From assembly GCF_021390715.1 (NCBI RefSeq), contig NZ_JAJGWT010000002.1, positions 186,001 through 250,000 on the forward strand: a DNA stretch of 64,000 nucleotides, written 5' to 3'. This stretch comes from Tenacibaculum piscium (lineage in GTDB: Bacteria; Bacteroidota; Bacteroidia; Flavobacteriales; Flavobacteriaceae). Position numbers and translations under genes: made by a program. The notes under the pieces were generated by a model. That model saw only the letters and a program-made list of their open reading frames with translations, was not told where the DNA came from and made no database searches. This document shows, piece after piece, positions 1-7,567 of the stretch (positions are counted from its first letter, which is position 1; every line of letters begins with the position of its first letter).

Positions 1-295
1 AAATATCTTCTTGAACAAGAACATTTGTTGTTGCAGAAAAAAAATCAAGTAAAATTTCGGTTAAAATATCTTTAGGGATTTGTGTACCACAACCAGCGCC
101 ATAAAAATAAATTTTTTTAATAGCTTTTTGATATTTTTTTAAATCGGCACAGTTTTCAAGAATTGTTAATAACTTTTTTTTAGATAAAATATTCGGGTTT
201 AAACCCAGTGTTTGCAATCTAAAAACTTCTTTTTTGCTACTATTTAAAGCAACCCAATCTACCTTTGTAGAGCCACCATCTGCAATTAATATCAT
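1..295 (-). CDS. BadF/BadG/BcrA/BcrD-type ATPase, N-acetylglucosamine kinase-like (partial)
   Basis: Only the first ~98 residues are present; the gene reads leftward off the window from an ATG whose complement is at 293-295. The protein opens with MILIADGGSTKVDW, the phosphate-1 loop of the ASKHA (hexokinase/Hsp70/actin) fold as seen in the BadF/BadG family and its N-acetylglucosamine-kinase members, followed by a YFYGAGCG segment. By family it would be a cytosolic ATP-dependent kinase, most likely for an amino sugar; substrate cannot be told from this fragment. The small membrane-protein gene at 311-475 ends 15 nt upstream on the same strand, so the two are probably cotranscribed. Confidence 0.75.
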   Translation of the reverse strand, partial: MILIADGGSTKVDWVALNSSKKEVFRLQTLGLNPNILSKKKLLTILENCADLKKYQKAIKKIYFYGAGCGTQIPKDILTEILLDFFSATTNVLVQEDI

Positions 296-310
296 GCTGT
301 TTTTTATTTT

Positions 311-475
311 TTAGTTTTTTTTATCATTTTCAGCATTTTTCAATTCTTTTTCATCCTCTTTTTGGGAAGCTGGTTTTTTAGTCATTTTATAAATTAAATA
401 AGCAAAACCAACCAAAAAATGCAGTATAATAATACTGGCTATTATATAAATAAAAGTGTTTGAATTATCTCTCAT
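311..475 (-). CDS. Small single-pass membrane protein, unknown function
   Basis: 54 residues from the ATG at 475 (MRDNSNTF...). A longer reading from a GTG at 511 is possible, but the ATG places the one hydrophobic segment (about residues 8-31, IYIIASIIILHFLVGFAYLIY) directly after a short polar N-terminus. The tail (TKKPASQKEDEKELKNAENDKKN, about 23 residues) is lysine/glutamate-rich and probably cytosolic. I do not recognise a family. It lies 15 nt upstream of the partial kinase gene and about 100 nt downstream of the pseudouridine synthase gene. Confidence 0.55.
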   Translation of the reverse strand: MRDNSNTFIYIIASIIILHFLVGFAYLIYKMTKKPASQKEDEKELKNAENDKKN

Positions 476-572
476 AGTGTAAAATTTAATGTGAAATATT
501 AGTAATAACACTGTAAATTTACATAAAATACTACGTTAAAAAACACGAATAGTTACCTTAATTTTAGATTAC

Positions 573-1139
573 TTATAATAAGGTTTGGGTTTCAATTACA
601 GCTCCCGATTCCATATCATTTAAAAGAATATTTCCAATACGAACCCTAATTAAACGCAATGTTGGAAAGCCAACTGCTGCAGTCATTTTACGAACTTGCC
701 TGAATTTCCCTTCACAAATTACAATACTAACCCAGCTTGTAGGACCATGGCGTTCATCTCTAATTTTTTGAGTTCTGTTCGGAAAATTAGGCATTTTTAA
801 AGCAAATGCCTTCCCTGGAAGTGTGGTATATTTTTGACCATCAACCCCAATTTCTACGCCTTTTTGTAGTTTTTCGAGGGCTTCTGGTGTTATGATTCCA
901 TCAACTTGTACGTAATATTCTTTTTCTACTTTTTTACTGCGAACCTCGGCGCTTACTTTTCCATCGGTAGTTAAAAATAAAAGTCCTTCGGATGCAGCAT
1001 CTAAACGACCAATTGCCATTGTTTTTTCAGGGAAATCAAACAATTCGCCTAGCATTTTTTTCTTTCTTTTAGTTTGATTCGTAATAAATTGCGAAAGAAA
1101 CCCATAAGGTTTATGAATAATAAAATGACGGTGTTTCAT
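573..1139 (-). CDS. rluE: Pseudouridine synthase, RluE/RsuA family
   Basis: 188 residues, the usual size of RluE-type enzymes that lack the N-terminal S4 domain. The motif GRLDAASEGLL (about residues 44-54) carries the catalytic aspartate (D47) of the RsuA/RluB/RluE branch; HKPYGFLSQF near the N-terminus and GKFRQVRKM near the C-terminus are further family signatures. The enzyme isomerises a uridine in rRNA; in E. coli RluE acts on U2457 of 23S rRNA, and the same target is an inference here. Its ATG sits one base past the stop of the upstream epimerase-like gene, so the two form an operon. Symbol by similarity to family; confidence is lower for the exact target. Confidence 0.85.
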   Translation of the reverse strand: MKHRHFIIHKPYGFLSQFITNQTKRKKKMLGELFDFPEKTMAIGRLDAASEGLLFLTTDGKVSAEVRSKKVEKEYYVQVDGIITPEALEKLQKGVEIGVDGQKYTTLPGKAFALKMPNFPNRTQKIRDERHGPTSWVSIVICEGKFRQVRKMTAAVGFPTLRLIRVRIGNILLNDMESGAVIETQTLL

Positions 1140-1140
1140 A

Positions 1141-1938
1141 TTAAATTGATAAGGTGCTAATTGTTACTGAAAAGAAATCTTTGCCTGTACTTATTCTACT
1201 GTTTTTTATGGAGTTTTCAGTATTTTTTTCTAATGGATATTGCGTTATAGGTTCAATACAAACCATATTTTTAACGGGAGTCCATAGCATAAAATTATCA
1301 AAATTTTTGGTTGTAATTTTTATACTAAGCCCGTCTTTTTTTACTAAAATAATTTCGTTGGTATTTAAAACTTTATAAGCTGCCGAACCTACATTTAAAA
1401 CACTATCTAAAGTAATTTCTTTTTCTTTTGATTTTATAATTTCATCAGCAAAACCAGACAGTTTAAAACTCGGATGATAGCCAAACATATAAGGCATTTT
1501 TTTATCACTAATAATTTCAAAAGCTATTTTTATAGCTGATTTTTCAAGTGAAATAATTTTTCTAAAGATAAAATCATACGTCCAAAATAAATATTCTTGT
1601 GTCGATTTTTCAGGAAATTTACTGTTTTTTATCAGTGTATTTTTTACATACTTTTTTTCGAAAACTGCGGAAGTTTTATCGCTAGAAATAAGCTTGTAAT
1701 TAAGCTCTCTTAATAAACCGTGTTGGTCTTGTTTGGCAATTCCGTTAGGTGTATCAATAGAAAAATTATTTAATTTTGTAGGACCAATAATCGGAAACAT
1801 TTCAATATCCGAAGCATTCCAACCAGGTGAATTTTTAGAATGTATTAGTTCTTCATTATTAATGATAAAACTAATTAGCTCACCTTTATATATAGTTGCT
1901 AAACTATGGCTGTTTTTTAAAAGAATACTCGCGCTCAT
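1141..1938 (-). CDS. Aldose 1-epimerase-like protein (galactose mutarotase fold)
   Basis: 265 residues. The pattern fits the aldose-epimerase/LacX-like group: an N-terminal beta segment with a GWNASDIEMFPIIGPT motif, DQHGLLRE at about residues 71-78 and a conserved histidine in FGYHPSFKL at about 152-160. Members interconvert sugar anomers or bind sugars; the LacX-like branch to which this seems to belong has no firmly assigned substrate. Cytosolic, no signal peptide. First gene of a leftward pair with the pseudouridine synthase (one base apart); recA is divergent about 160 nt away. Confidence 0.75.
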   Translation of the reverse strand: MSASILLKNSHSLATIYKGELISFIINNEELIHSKNSPGWNASDIEMFPIIGPTKLNNFSIDTPNGIAKQDQHGLLRELNYKLISSDKTSAVFEKKYVKNTLIKNSKFPEKSTQEYLFWTYDFIFRKIISLEKSAIKIAFEIISDKKMPYMFGYHPSFKLSGFADEIIKSKEKEITLDSVLNVGSAAYKVLNTNEIILVKKDGLSIKITTKNFDNFMLWTPVKNMVCIEPITQYPLEKNTENSIKNSRISTGKDFFSVTISTLSI

Positions 1939-2097
1939 TTTTATTGAAAATTAAAAAAACAATATTACAAAATGTAGCATGAAAAAGATGCCAAAAAAGC
2001 TGCTAAGATAAAAGTAGTTTTTCATAACTTAGCCACACTTATTGTACATATTTTAATAAGAAAAGAACTAAAAATAGCATTAAAAACAACAAGATTT

Positions 2098-3105
2098 ATG
2101 GCAGCAGATAAAGAAAAAGAAGCGAAATTAAAAGCCCTTCAACTTACCTTAGACAAGTTAGATAAAACTTACGGAAAAGGTGCAGTGATGAAATTAGGGG
2201 ATACTAAGGTTGAAGATATGGAAGTGATTTCATCAGGATCTTTAGGGTTGGATTTAGCTTTAGGCGTTGGAGGATATCCTCGTGGAAGAGTTATTGAAAT
2301 TTATGGACCAGAATCATCAGGAAAAACAACCTTAACATTGCACGCTATTGCAGAAGCTCAAAAAGCTGGTGGTATTGCCGCTTTTATTGATGCAGAACAT
2401 GCTTTTGACCGCTTTTATGCTGAAAATTTAGGTGTTGATACTGATAATTTAATTATTTCTCAACCAGATCATGGGGAGCAAGCCTTAGAAATTACCGAAA
2501 ATTTAATCCGTTCAGGAGCTGTTGATATTGTAGTGGTTGATTCTGTTGCAGCATTAACACCAAAATCGGAAATTGAAGGTGAAATGGGAGATTCTAAAAT
2601 GGGATTACATGCCCGTTTAATGTCGCAAGCATTGCGTAAATTAACAGGTACAATTAGTAAAACAAAATGTACGGTTATTTTTATCAACCAATTACGTGAA
2701 AAAATTGGGGTAATGTTCGGAAATCCTGAAACAACTACAGGGGGAAATGCTTTAAAATTTTATGCTTCTGTACGTTTAGATATTCGTCGTAGAACGCAAA
2801 TTAAAGATGGCGATAAAGTTATCGGAAATAGTACGAAAGTTAAAATTGTAAAAAATAAAGTAGCGCCACCATTTCAAATTGCAGAATTTGATATTATGTA
2901 TGGTAAAGGAATTTCAAAAGTTGGTGAAATTTTAGATATTGGTGTTGAATATGGTATCATCAAAAAAAGTGGTTCATGGTTTAGCTACGGCGAAACAAAG
3001 CTAGGACAGGGTAGAGATGCTGTAAAAGGTTTAATTAAAGACAATCCTGAATTGGCAGAAGAATTAGAAACTAAAATAAAGGCGGCGATTGAAAATCAAG
3101 AATAA
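2098..3105 (+). CDS. recA: Recombinase RecA
   Basis: 335 residues with unmistakable RecA sequence: Walker [10 protein letters not shown] at about residues 70-78, Walker B (VDIVVVDS, about 142-149), the L1 segment around [21 protein letters not shown] and the L2 segment [19 protein letters not shown]. RecA forms ATP-dependent filaments on single-stranded DNA for homologous recombination and repair. The C-terminal acidic tail is short ([14 protein letters not shown]). It is monocistronic: a strong hairpin terminator follows at 3137-3180. I see no LexA-type palindrome in the ~150 nt upstream. Confidence 0.99.
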   Translation: MAADKEKEAKLKALQLTLDKLDKTYGKGAVMKLGDTKVEDMEVISSGSLGLDLALGVGGYPRGRVIEIYGPESSGKTTLTLHAIAEAQKAGGIAAFIDAEHAFDRFYAENLGVDTDNLIISQPDHGEQALEITENLIRSGAVDIVVVDSVAALTPKSEIEGEMGDSKMGLHARLMSQALRKLTGTISKTKCTVIFINQLREKIGVMFGNPETTTGGNALKFYASVRLDIRRRTQIKDGDKVIGNSTKVKIVKNKVAPPFQIAEFDIMYGKGISKVGEILDIGVEYGIIKKSGSWFSYGETKLGQGRDAVKGLIKDNPELAEELETKIKAAIENQE

Positions 3106-3136
3106 TCAAGCATAATTTTGATATTTTAAATAGCTA

Positions 3137-3180
3137 AAAAAACCTGTTTTAGAAATCATCTAAAGCAGGTTTTTATTTTT
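3137..3180. terminator. Bidirectional terminator, recA / dut
   Basis: AAAAAACCTG(T)TTTAGA at 3137-3153 pairs with TCTAAAGCAGGTTTTT around 3159-3175, leaving a 5-nt loop, with T-runs on both strands. It lies between the convergent recA and dut genes. Confidence 0.85.
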
Positions 3181-3193
3181 TTATCAGACTTTA

Positions 3194-3625
3194 TTAAACA
3201 CCAGTACTTCCAAAACCTTTTTCGCCTCGTTCGGTTTCGTCTAAAACTGTTACTTCTTGCCAGGTTGCACGTTCGTGTTTTGCAATGATTAATTGTGCAA
3301 TACGTTCGCCGTCATTTACTGTAAATTCTTCATTGGATAAATTCACCAAAATAACCCCAATTTCACCACGATAATCAGCATCAATAGTACCTGGAGCATT
3401 TAATACAGTCACTCCTTTTTTAGCTGCCAACCCGCTTCTTGGGCGTACTTGCGCTTCAAAACCTACAGGTAATGCGATGAATAAACCTGTTTTTATAATG
3501 GCTCTTTCCAACGGTTTTAAAACCACAGGTTCATTTAAATTGGCACGTAAATCCATTCCTGCAGCACCTTGGCTTTCATAAGCTGGTGTTTGATGTTTCG
3601 ACTTGTTGATGATTTGTATGTTCAT
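3194..3625 (-). CDS. dut: dUTP diphosphatase
   Basis: 143 residues from the ATG at 3625 ([14 protein letters not shown]). All five motifs of the trimeric dUTPase are present: [34 protein letters not shown] with the catalytic aspartate, [20 protein letters not shown] at the C-terminus. It hydrolyses dUTP to dUMP and pyrophosphate, keeping uracil out of DNA and feeding dTMP synthesis. An in-frame extension to 3661 is poorly conserved in character, and a TATATTTG -7 element at 3659-3666 lies where its start codon would be, so the shorter start is preferred. Confidence 0.96.
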   Translation of the reverse strand: MNIQIINKSKHQTPAYESQGAAGMDLRANLNEPVVLKPLERAIIKTGLFIALPVGFEAQVRPRSGLAAKKGVTVLNAPGTIDADYRGEIGVILVNLSNEEFTVNDGERIAQLIIAKHERATWQEVTVLDETERGEKGFGSTGV

Positions 3626-3730
3626 GTTTTTTATTAAAATTCTTAATTCTTCAAAAATCAAATATAATACTCATAACTTTTACTAGAAGCACATAGATTC
3701 ATTAATTTAGCCCCTTAATCAAACTACGAT

Positions 3731-4726
3731 ATGAATAAGCAAACTAAAATAGCCGTTTTAGGCGGTGGAAGCTGGGCAACGGCAATTGTAAAAATGCTAT
3801 CAGAAAACTTAGCAACCATTGGTTGGTATATGCGAAGTGCGTATGCTGTTGAACACATAAAACGTAATAAACACAATCCTAATTATTTAAGTTCCGCAGA
3901 ATTTAATACCGAACAGTTAGATTTGTCTGACGATATGAATTACATCGTTGAAAATTATGACCTTTTAATTTTTGCAATTCCTTCTGCATTTTTAAATTCA
4001 GAATTAGAAAAATTAACAGCATCTTTAAAAGATAAAATAATTTTTTCCGCTATTAAAGGCATTGTACCCGAAACAGGCTTAATTGTTGGCGAACATTTTC
4101 ATCAAACATTTGATATTCCGTATGAAAATATTGGAGTTCTTACAGGTCCTTGCCATGCTGAAGAAGTAGCGATGGAGCGTTTATCATACTTAACAATTGC
4201 GTGTCAAGATCAAGAAAAAGCACAATTTTTAAGCAAATGTATTGCCAGTCGTTATATAAAAACTAAAATTTCAGACGATATTGTAGGTACAGAATATGCT
4301 GCCATGTTAAAAAATATTTATGCCATCGCCGCAGGTATTGCTCATGGTTTAGGATATGGCGATAATTTTCAGGCAGTATTAATGAGTAACGGTATTCGTG
4401 AAATGAAACGCTTTATCAAAAAAGTGCACAAAATGAAACGAAATATTAATGACTCGGCGTATTTAGGCGATTTATTAGTTACAGGATATTCTACTTTTAG
4501 CAGAAACAGAATGTTTGGAAATATGATTGGAAAAGGGTACACGGTAAAATCTGCAATGCTAGAAATGAGTATGGTTGCCGAAGGGTATTATGCGACTAAA
4601 AGTGCCTTTGAAATCAATCAGAAAAATGGAGCAAAAACACCAATTATTGAAGCTGTTTACAATGTTCTATATGATAAAAAAGAAGCAAAAGATGAATTTT
4701 TAAAATTAACAGATAAGTTAAATTAA
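3731..4726 (+). CDS. gpsA: Glycerol-3-phosphate dehydrogenase [NAD(P)+]
   Basis: 331 residues. Rossmann loop GGGSWATAI at residues 11-19, the GPCHAEEV segment around residue 140, and the C-terminal-domain signature GTEYAAMLKNIYAIAAGIAHGLGYGDN including the catalytic lysine region. The enzyme reduces dihydroxyacetone phosphate to sn-glycerol-3-phosphate for phospholipid synthesis; it is cytosolic. The gene stands alone, about 110 nt before the ACT-like gene, with the dut promoter region upstream. Confidence 0.96.
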   Translation: MNKQTKIAVLGGGSWATAIVKMLSENLATIGWYMRSAYAVEHIKRNKHNPNYLSSAEFNTEQLDLSDDMNYIVENYDLLIFAIPSAFLNSELEKLTASLKDKIIFSAIKGIVPETGLIVGEHFHQTFDIPYENIGVLTGPCHAEEVAMERLSYLTIACQDQEKAQFLSKCIASRYIKTKISDDIVGTEYAAMLKNIYAIAAGIAHGLGYGDNFQAVLMSNGIREMKRFIKKVHKMKRNINDSAYLGDLLVTGYSTFSRNRMFGNMIGKGYTVKSAMLEMSMVAEGYYATKSAFEINQKNGAKTPIIEAVYNVLYDKKEAKDEFLKLTDKLN

Positions 4727-4802
4727 TTCACAGTACTCTAAATATGGCTCATTTTTTTTAAAGTTTAAAAAAATATAAGAGAATTACTAGTTTAATTTCA
4801 GT

Positions 4803-4810
4803 TACTTTTG
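4803..4810 (+). promoter_or_regulatory. -7 promoter element before the ACT-like gene
   Basis: TACTTTTG matches the Bacteroidota -7 consensus TAnnTTTG, 29 nt upstream of the ATG at 4840. No clear TTG -33 box is seen at the expected distance. Confidence 0.45.
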
Positions 4811-4839
4811 TTTAAAATTAAACAGTAAATATATTAAAA

Positions 4840-5499
4840 ATGAAAACAATTCAGGAAGCTGTAGAAATTACCATCAGAAAGACACCTTTTATTGAAGAAG
4901 CGTTGCATGAAAAATTAATAAACGTGTCTTCTTTAGCTAGAGAAATTTTGCCAGAAGTATCAAAATTACTTAAAAAAGAAATAAAAGTTGGTGCTGTAAT
5001 GATGGCAATAAATAGATTATCGCCAGCCAATGAATTGCGAGTACGTAAAAATATTAAAAAATTAGCCCTCGATTTAGGTGATGTTATTGTACGTTCCGAT
5101 TTGTGTGATTTTACTTTTAAAAATACGTCTTCATTATTAAAAGAAATTGCCAAAATATTAAGCAAATCAGCCGATAGTAATGATTATTTTTTAACCGTTT
5201 CTCAAGGAATTTTTGAAACAAACATTGTAACGAGTAAAAATTTGCGTACCTATGTTGAGGAAATTTTTAAACGAGAAACGTTAATTCATAATGTAAACGA
5301 TTTAGCCTCGATAACCATTAAACTTCCTAAAAACAATTTAGAACAATCGGGTATTTATTATTTTATTTTGAAGCAATTTGCCTGGGCAAATATTGCGGTA
5401 CAAGAAATAATTTCTACCACGCATGAAATGACGATTGTTGTAAAAGAAGAAGATGTAAACGAAACGTTTGCTATTTTAATGGATTTGAAATTGAATTAA
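4840..5499 (+). CDS. ACT-like domain protein of unknown function
   Basis: 219 residues, cytosolic. The N-terminal ~70 residues (MKTIQEAVEITIRKTPFIEEALHEKLINVSSLA is its opening, positions 1-33) look like a helical winged-helix-type unit; the C-terminal ~80 residues (around SIYYFILKQFAWANIAVQEIISTTHEMTIVVKEEDV, positions 170-205) have the beta-alpha-beta-beta pattern of the regulatory ACT domains of aspartokinases, without any kinase domain. ACT domains bind amino acids, so a small-molecule-sensing regulator is a fair inference but not shown. An MFS transporter starts 27 nt downstream on the same strand and is probably cotranscribed. Confidence 0.6.
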   Translation: MKTIQEAVEITIRKTPFIEEALHEKLINVSSLAREILPEVSKLLKKEIKVGAVMMAINRLSPANELRVRKNIKKLALDLGDVIVRSDLCDFTFKNTSSLLKEIAKILSKSADSNDYFLTVSQGIFETNIVTSKNLRTYVEEIFKRETLIHNVNDLASITIKLPKNNLEQSGIYYFILKQFAWANIAVQEIISTTHEMTIVVKEEDVNETFAILMDLKLN

Positions 5500-5526
5500 T
5501 CAGAGTAAAAAGATTAAAAATAGAAA

Positions 5527-6813
5527 ATGAAAAAAGGAGCAAATAAAAAAAAGAAAGATCCGTATGCTTCGTTAAGAATTAAAGAATTTAATATCTTTCT
5601 TTTAGTGCGTTTTGCGTTGGTTTTTGGCTGGTCGATGCAATTTATCATTATAGAATGGCAAGTATATAGCATTACTAAAAATCCTTTATCATTAGGGATA
5701 ATTGGTTTAATGGAAGTAATTCCTGCTGTTTCGATGGCGTTATTTGCAGGGCATATTGTCGATCAGAAAGAAAAAAGAAATTTACTCGCACTTTGTATCG
5801 GTATTTTTTCGTTGATAAGTTTGGGCTTGTTTTTTTTAACGCTTCCTAGTTTTGTGGAAGGTTGGCAACAAAATACGGTTTTATATGCCATTTACGGCTT
5901 AGTATTCTTTGGCGGACTTTTACGCTCGTTCTTTGGACCAACGATATTTTCATTAATTGCTTTAATAGTTCCTAAAAAATTATATCCAAATGCGGCTACT
6001 TGGAGTAGTTCTACTTGGCAAATGGCTTCAGTTTTAGGACCCGCTTTTGCAGGTTTTACTATTTCTTGGATGGGAGTTCATTGGTCGCTTTGCATTGTTT
6101 TTGGCTTGGTTTTATTTTCATTTTTGATGGTGTTTTTTATCGATAGAAAACCTATTTTAAACCCTAAAATTGGCGAACCAATCTTAAAAAGTTTACAGGA
6201 AGGAATTAATTTCGTGTTTAAAACAAAAGCCATTTTAGGCGCGATTACTTTAGATATGATTTCGGTATTATTTGGAGGTGCTATCGCTTTATTGCCTATT
6301 TATGCACAGGATATTTTAAAAGTAGGACCAGAAGGATTTGGCGCTTTACGTGCTGCGCCTGCAATCGGCGCTTTTTTAACGATGTTAATAACGGCATATA
6401 TTCCGATTAGTAAAAATGCAGGAATGAAATTATTAGCGGCAATTTTTGGCTTCGGAATTTGCATTATTATCTTCGGATTATCGAATATTTTTTGGATTTC
6501 TATGGTCGCTTTATTTTTTAGTGGCGTTACTGATGGTGTTTCGATGGTGATTCGCCAAACCATTTTACAACTAAAAACACCCGATAATATGCGTGGGCGA
6601 GTGGCTTCGGTAAACTCGATGTTTGTAGGATCTTCTAACGAATTAGGCGCTTTTGAAAGTGGCGTAACTGCTAAATTAATGGGAACGGTAACTGCTGTTG
6701 TCTTTGGTGGAACCATGACATTAATCACAGTTATTACCACAGGAATTTTAAATCCTACTTTGCGAAAATTAGACTTAACCAAAGATTTAGAAGCTCACGA
6801 AAAATTGGAATAA
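5527..6813 (+). CDS. MFS transporter, EntS/MFS_3-like
   Basis: 428 residues with about 12 hydrophobic segments. The loop GHIVDQKEKRNLLAL after TM2 (about residues 74-88) corresponds to the GxxxDRxxRR-type motif of major facilitator exporters, and the overall pattern fits the MFS_3 group that includes the enterobactin exporter EntS and macrolide exporters. It is an inner-membrane secondary transporter driven by the proton gradient; substrate unknown. The basic N-terminus (MKKGANKKKKDPY) is cytosolic. It lies between the ACT-like gene (27 nt upstream) and the TetR regulator (65 nt downstream), so TetR control is conceivable but the palindrome lies after it. Confidence 0.85.
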   Translation: MKKGANKKKKDPYASLRIKEFNIFLLVRFALVFGWSMQFIIIEWQVYSITKNPLSLGIIGLMEVIPAVSMALFAGHIVDQKEKRNLLALCIGIFSLISLGLFFLTLPSFVEGWQQNTVLYAIYGLVFFGGLLRSFFGPTIFSLIALIVPKKLYPNAATWSSSTWQMASVLGPAFAGFTISWMGVHWSLCIVFGLVLFSFLMVFFIDRKPILNPKIGEPILKSLQEGINFVFKTKAILGAITLDMISVLFGGAIALLPIYAQDILKVGPEGFGALRAAPAIGAFLTMLITAYIPISKNAGMKLLAAIFGFGICIIIFGLSNIFWISMVALFFSGVTDGVSMVIRQTILQLKTPDNMRGRVASVNSMFVGSSNELGAFESGVTAKLMGTVTAVVFGGTMTLITVITTGILNPTLRKLDLTKDLEAHEKLE

Positions 6814-6842
6814 TCAACTTGATGAAAAAATTAATTAAATAA

Positions 6843-6874
6843 TTTGATTATAAAGTTAGTGTTCACTAACTTTG
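6843..6874 (+). promoter_or_regulatory. Promoter of the TetR gene
   Basis: TTTG at 6843-6846, a 20-nt spacer and TAACTTTG at 6867-6874 match the Bacteroidota -33/-7 promoter. The -7 box is part of the right arm of the palindrome at 6852-6873, so a bound repressor would block it. Only 4 nt separate the -7 box from the ATG at 6879, predicting an mRNA with essentially no leader. Confidence 0.75.
6852..6873. promoter_or_regulatory. Palindromic operator candidate O1 (TetR)
   Basis: Perfect inverted repeat: AAAGTTAGTG, two-base centre TT, CACTAACTTT. The same palindrome with one symmetric base change occurs at 7479-7500 before the RND pump. Size, symmetry and position are typical of TetR-family operators. 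Confidence 0.8.
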
Positions 6875-6878
6875 TGGT

Positions 6879-7463
6879 ATGGATTTTACCAAAAGACAAC
6901 TTGAAATAATAGAAAAAGCAACTATTTTAATTGGAGAAAAAGGAATTCAAAACCTAACGACCAAAAATTTAGCTGAAAAAATGTCTTTTTCAGAACCTGC
7001 TTTATATCGACATTTTAAAAATAAAACCGAAATATTAAATTCCGTATTGTTGTTTTATAAAATGCAATTGAAAAATAAATTAACGCAAATTTTAAAACAA
7101 GAAATTATCGAAATTGAAAAAATCAAACAAATGATGACATTTCAATTTAAGCATTTTTCAGAAAATCCTGCCGTTATTATGGTTATTTTTTCCGAAACAA
7201 GTTTTCAATTTAATAATGAATTATCAAAAACGGTTCATCAAATTCTACTTCAGAAAAAGAAAATGGTCGAAATTATGATCGAAAAAGGACAAGAAAATAA
7301 AAATATTAGAACAGATATTTCTCCAACACAATTAACAACCATGATTATGGGAAGTATGCGATTTCTTATCCTAAGATGGCGCTTATCAAACTATGAATTT
7401 GACCTCAAAAAAGAAGGAAAAGACCTCTGGGAAACAGTGGAAAAATTAATCAAAATTCCTTAA
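6879..7463 (+). CDS. TetR/AcrR family transcriptional regulator
   Basis: 194 residues. Residues 5-50 form the TetR DNA-binding domain (TKRQLEIIEKATILIGEKGI, then the helix-turn-helix LTTKNLAEKMSFSEPALYRHFKNK). The rest is a helical ligand-binding domain without recognisable family signature. It probably represses itself and the downstream export operon through the two matching palindromes at 6852-6873 and 7479-7500. The start is fixed because the next Met lies inside the helix-turn-helix; the ATG is only 4 nt after the -7 box. The inducer is unknown, possibly a lipid or hydrophobic compound given the pump type. Confidence 0.93.
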   Translation: MDFTKRQLEIIEKATILIGEKGIQNLTTKNLAEKMSFSEPALYRHFKNKTEILNSVLLFYKMQLKNKLTQILKQEIIEIEKIKQMMTFQFKHFSENPAVIMVIFSETSFQFNNELSKTVHQILLQKKKMVEIMIEKGQENKNIRTDISPTQLTTMIMGSMRFLILRWRLSNYEFDLKKEGKDLWETVEKLIKIP

Positions 7464-7478
7464 AAAAATTTGCTTCTA

Positions 7479-7500
7479 AAAGTTAGTATTTACTAACTTT
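7479..7500. promoter_or_regulatory. Palindromic operator candidate O2 (RND operon)
   Basis: Perfect inverted repeat AAAGTTAGTA, centre TT, TACTAACTTT, 67 nt upstream of the pump start at 7568. It differs from O1 only at the paired innermost arm base (G/C to A/T), so symmetry is kept, as expected for a site under selection for dimer binding. Its right half TAACTTTC resembles a -7 box. Confidence 0.8.
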
Positions 7501-7567
7501 CTAGCATAAATCAAAAGAGAATTATAAGAAATTAGACGTAATCTAAAATAAAAAAAGTACAAAAATA

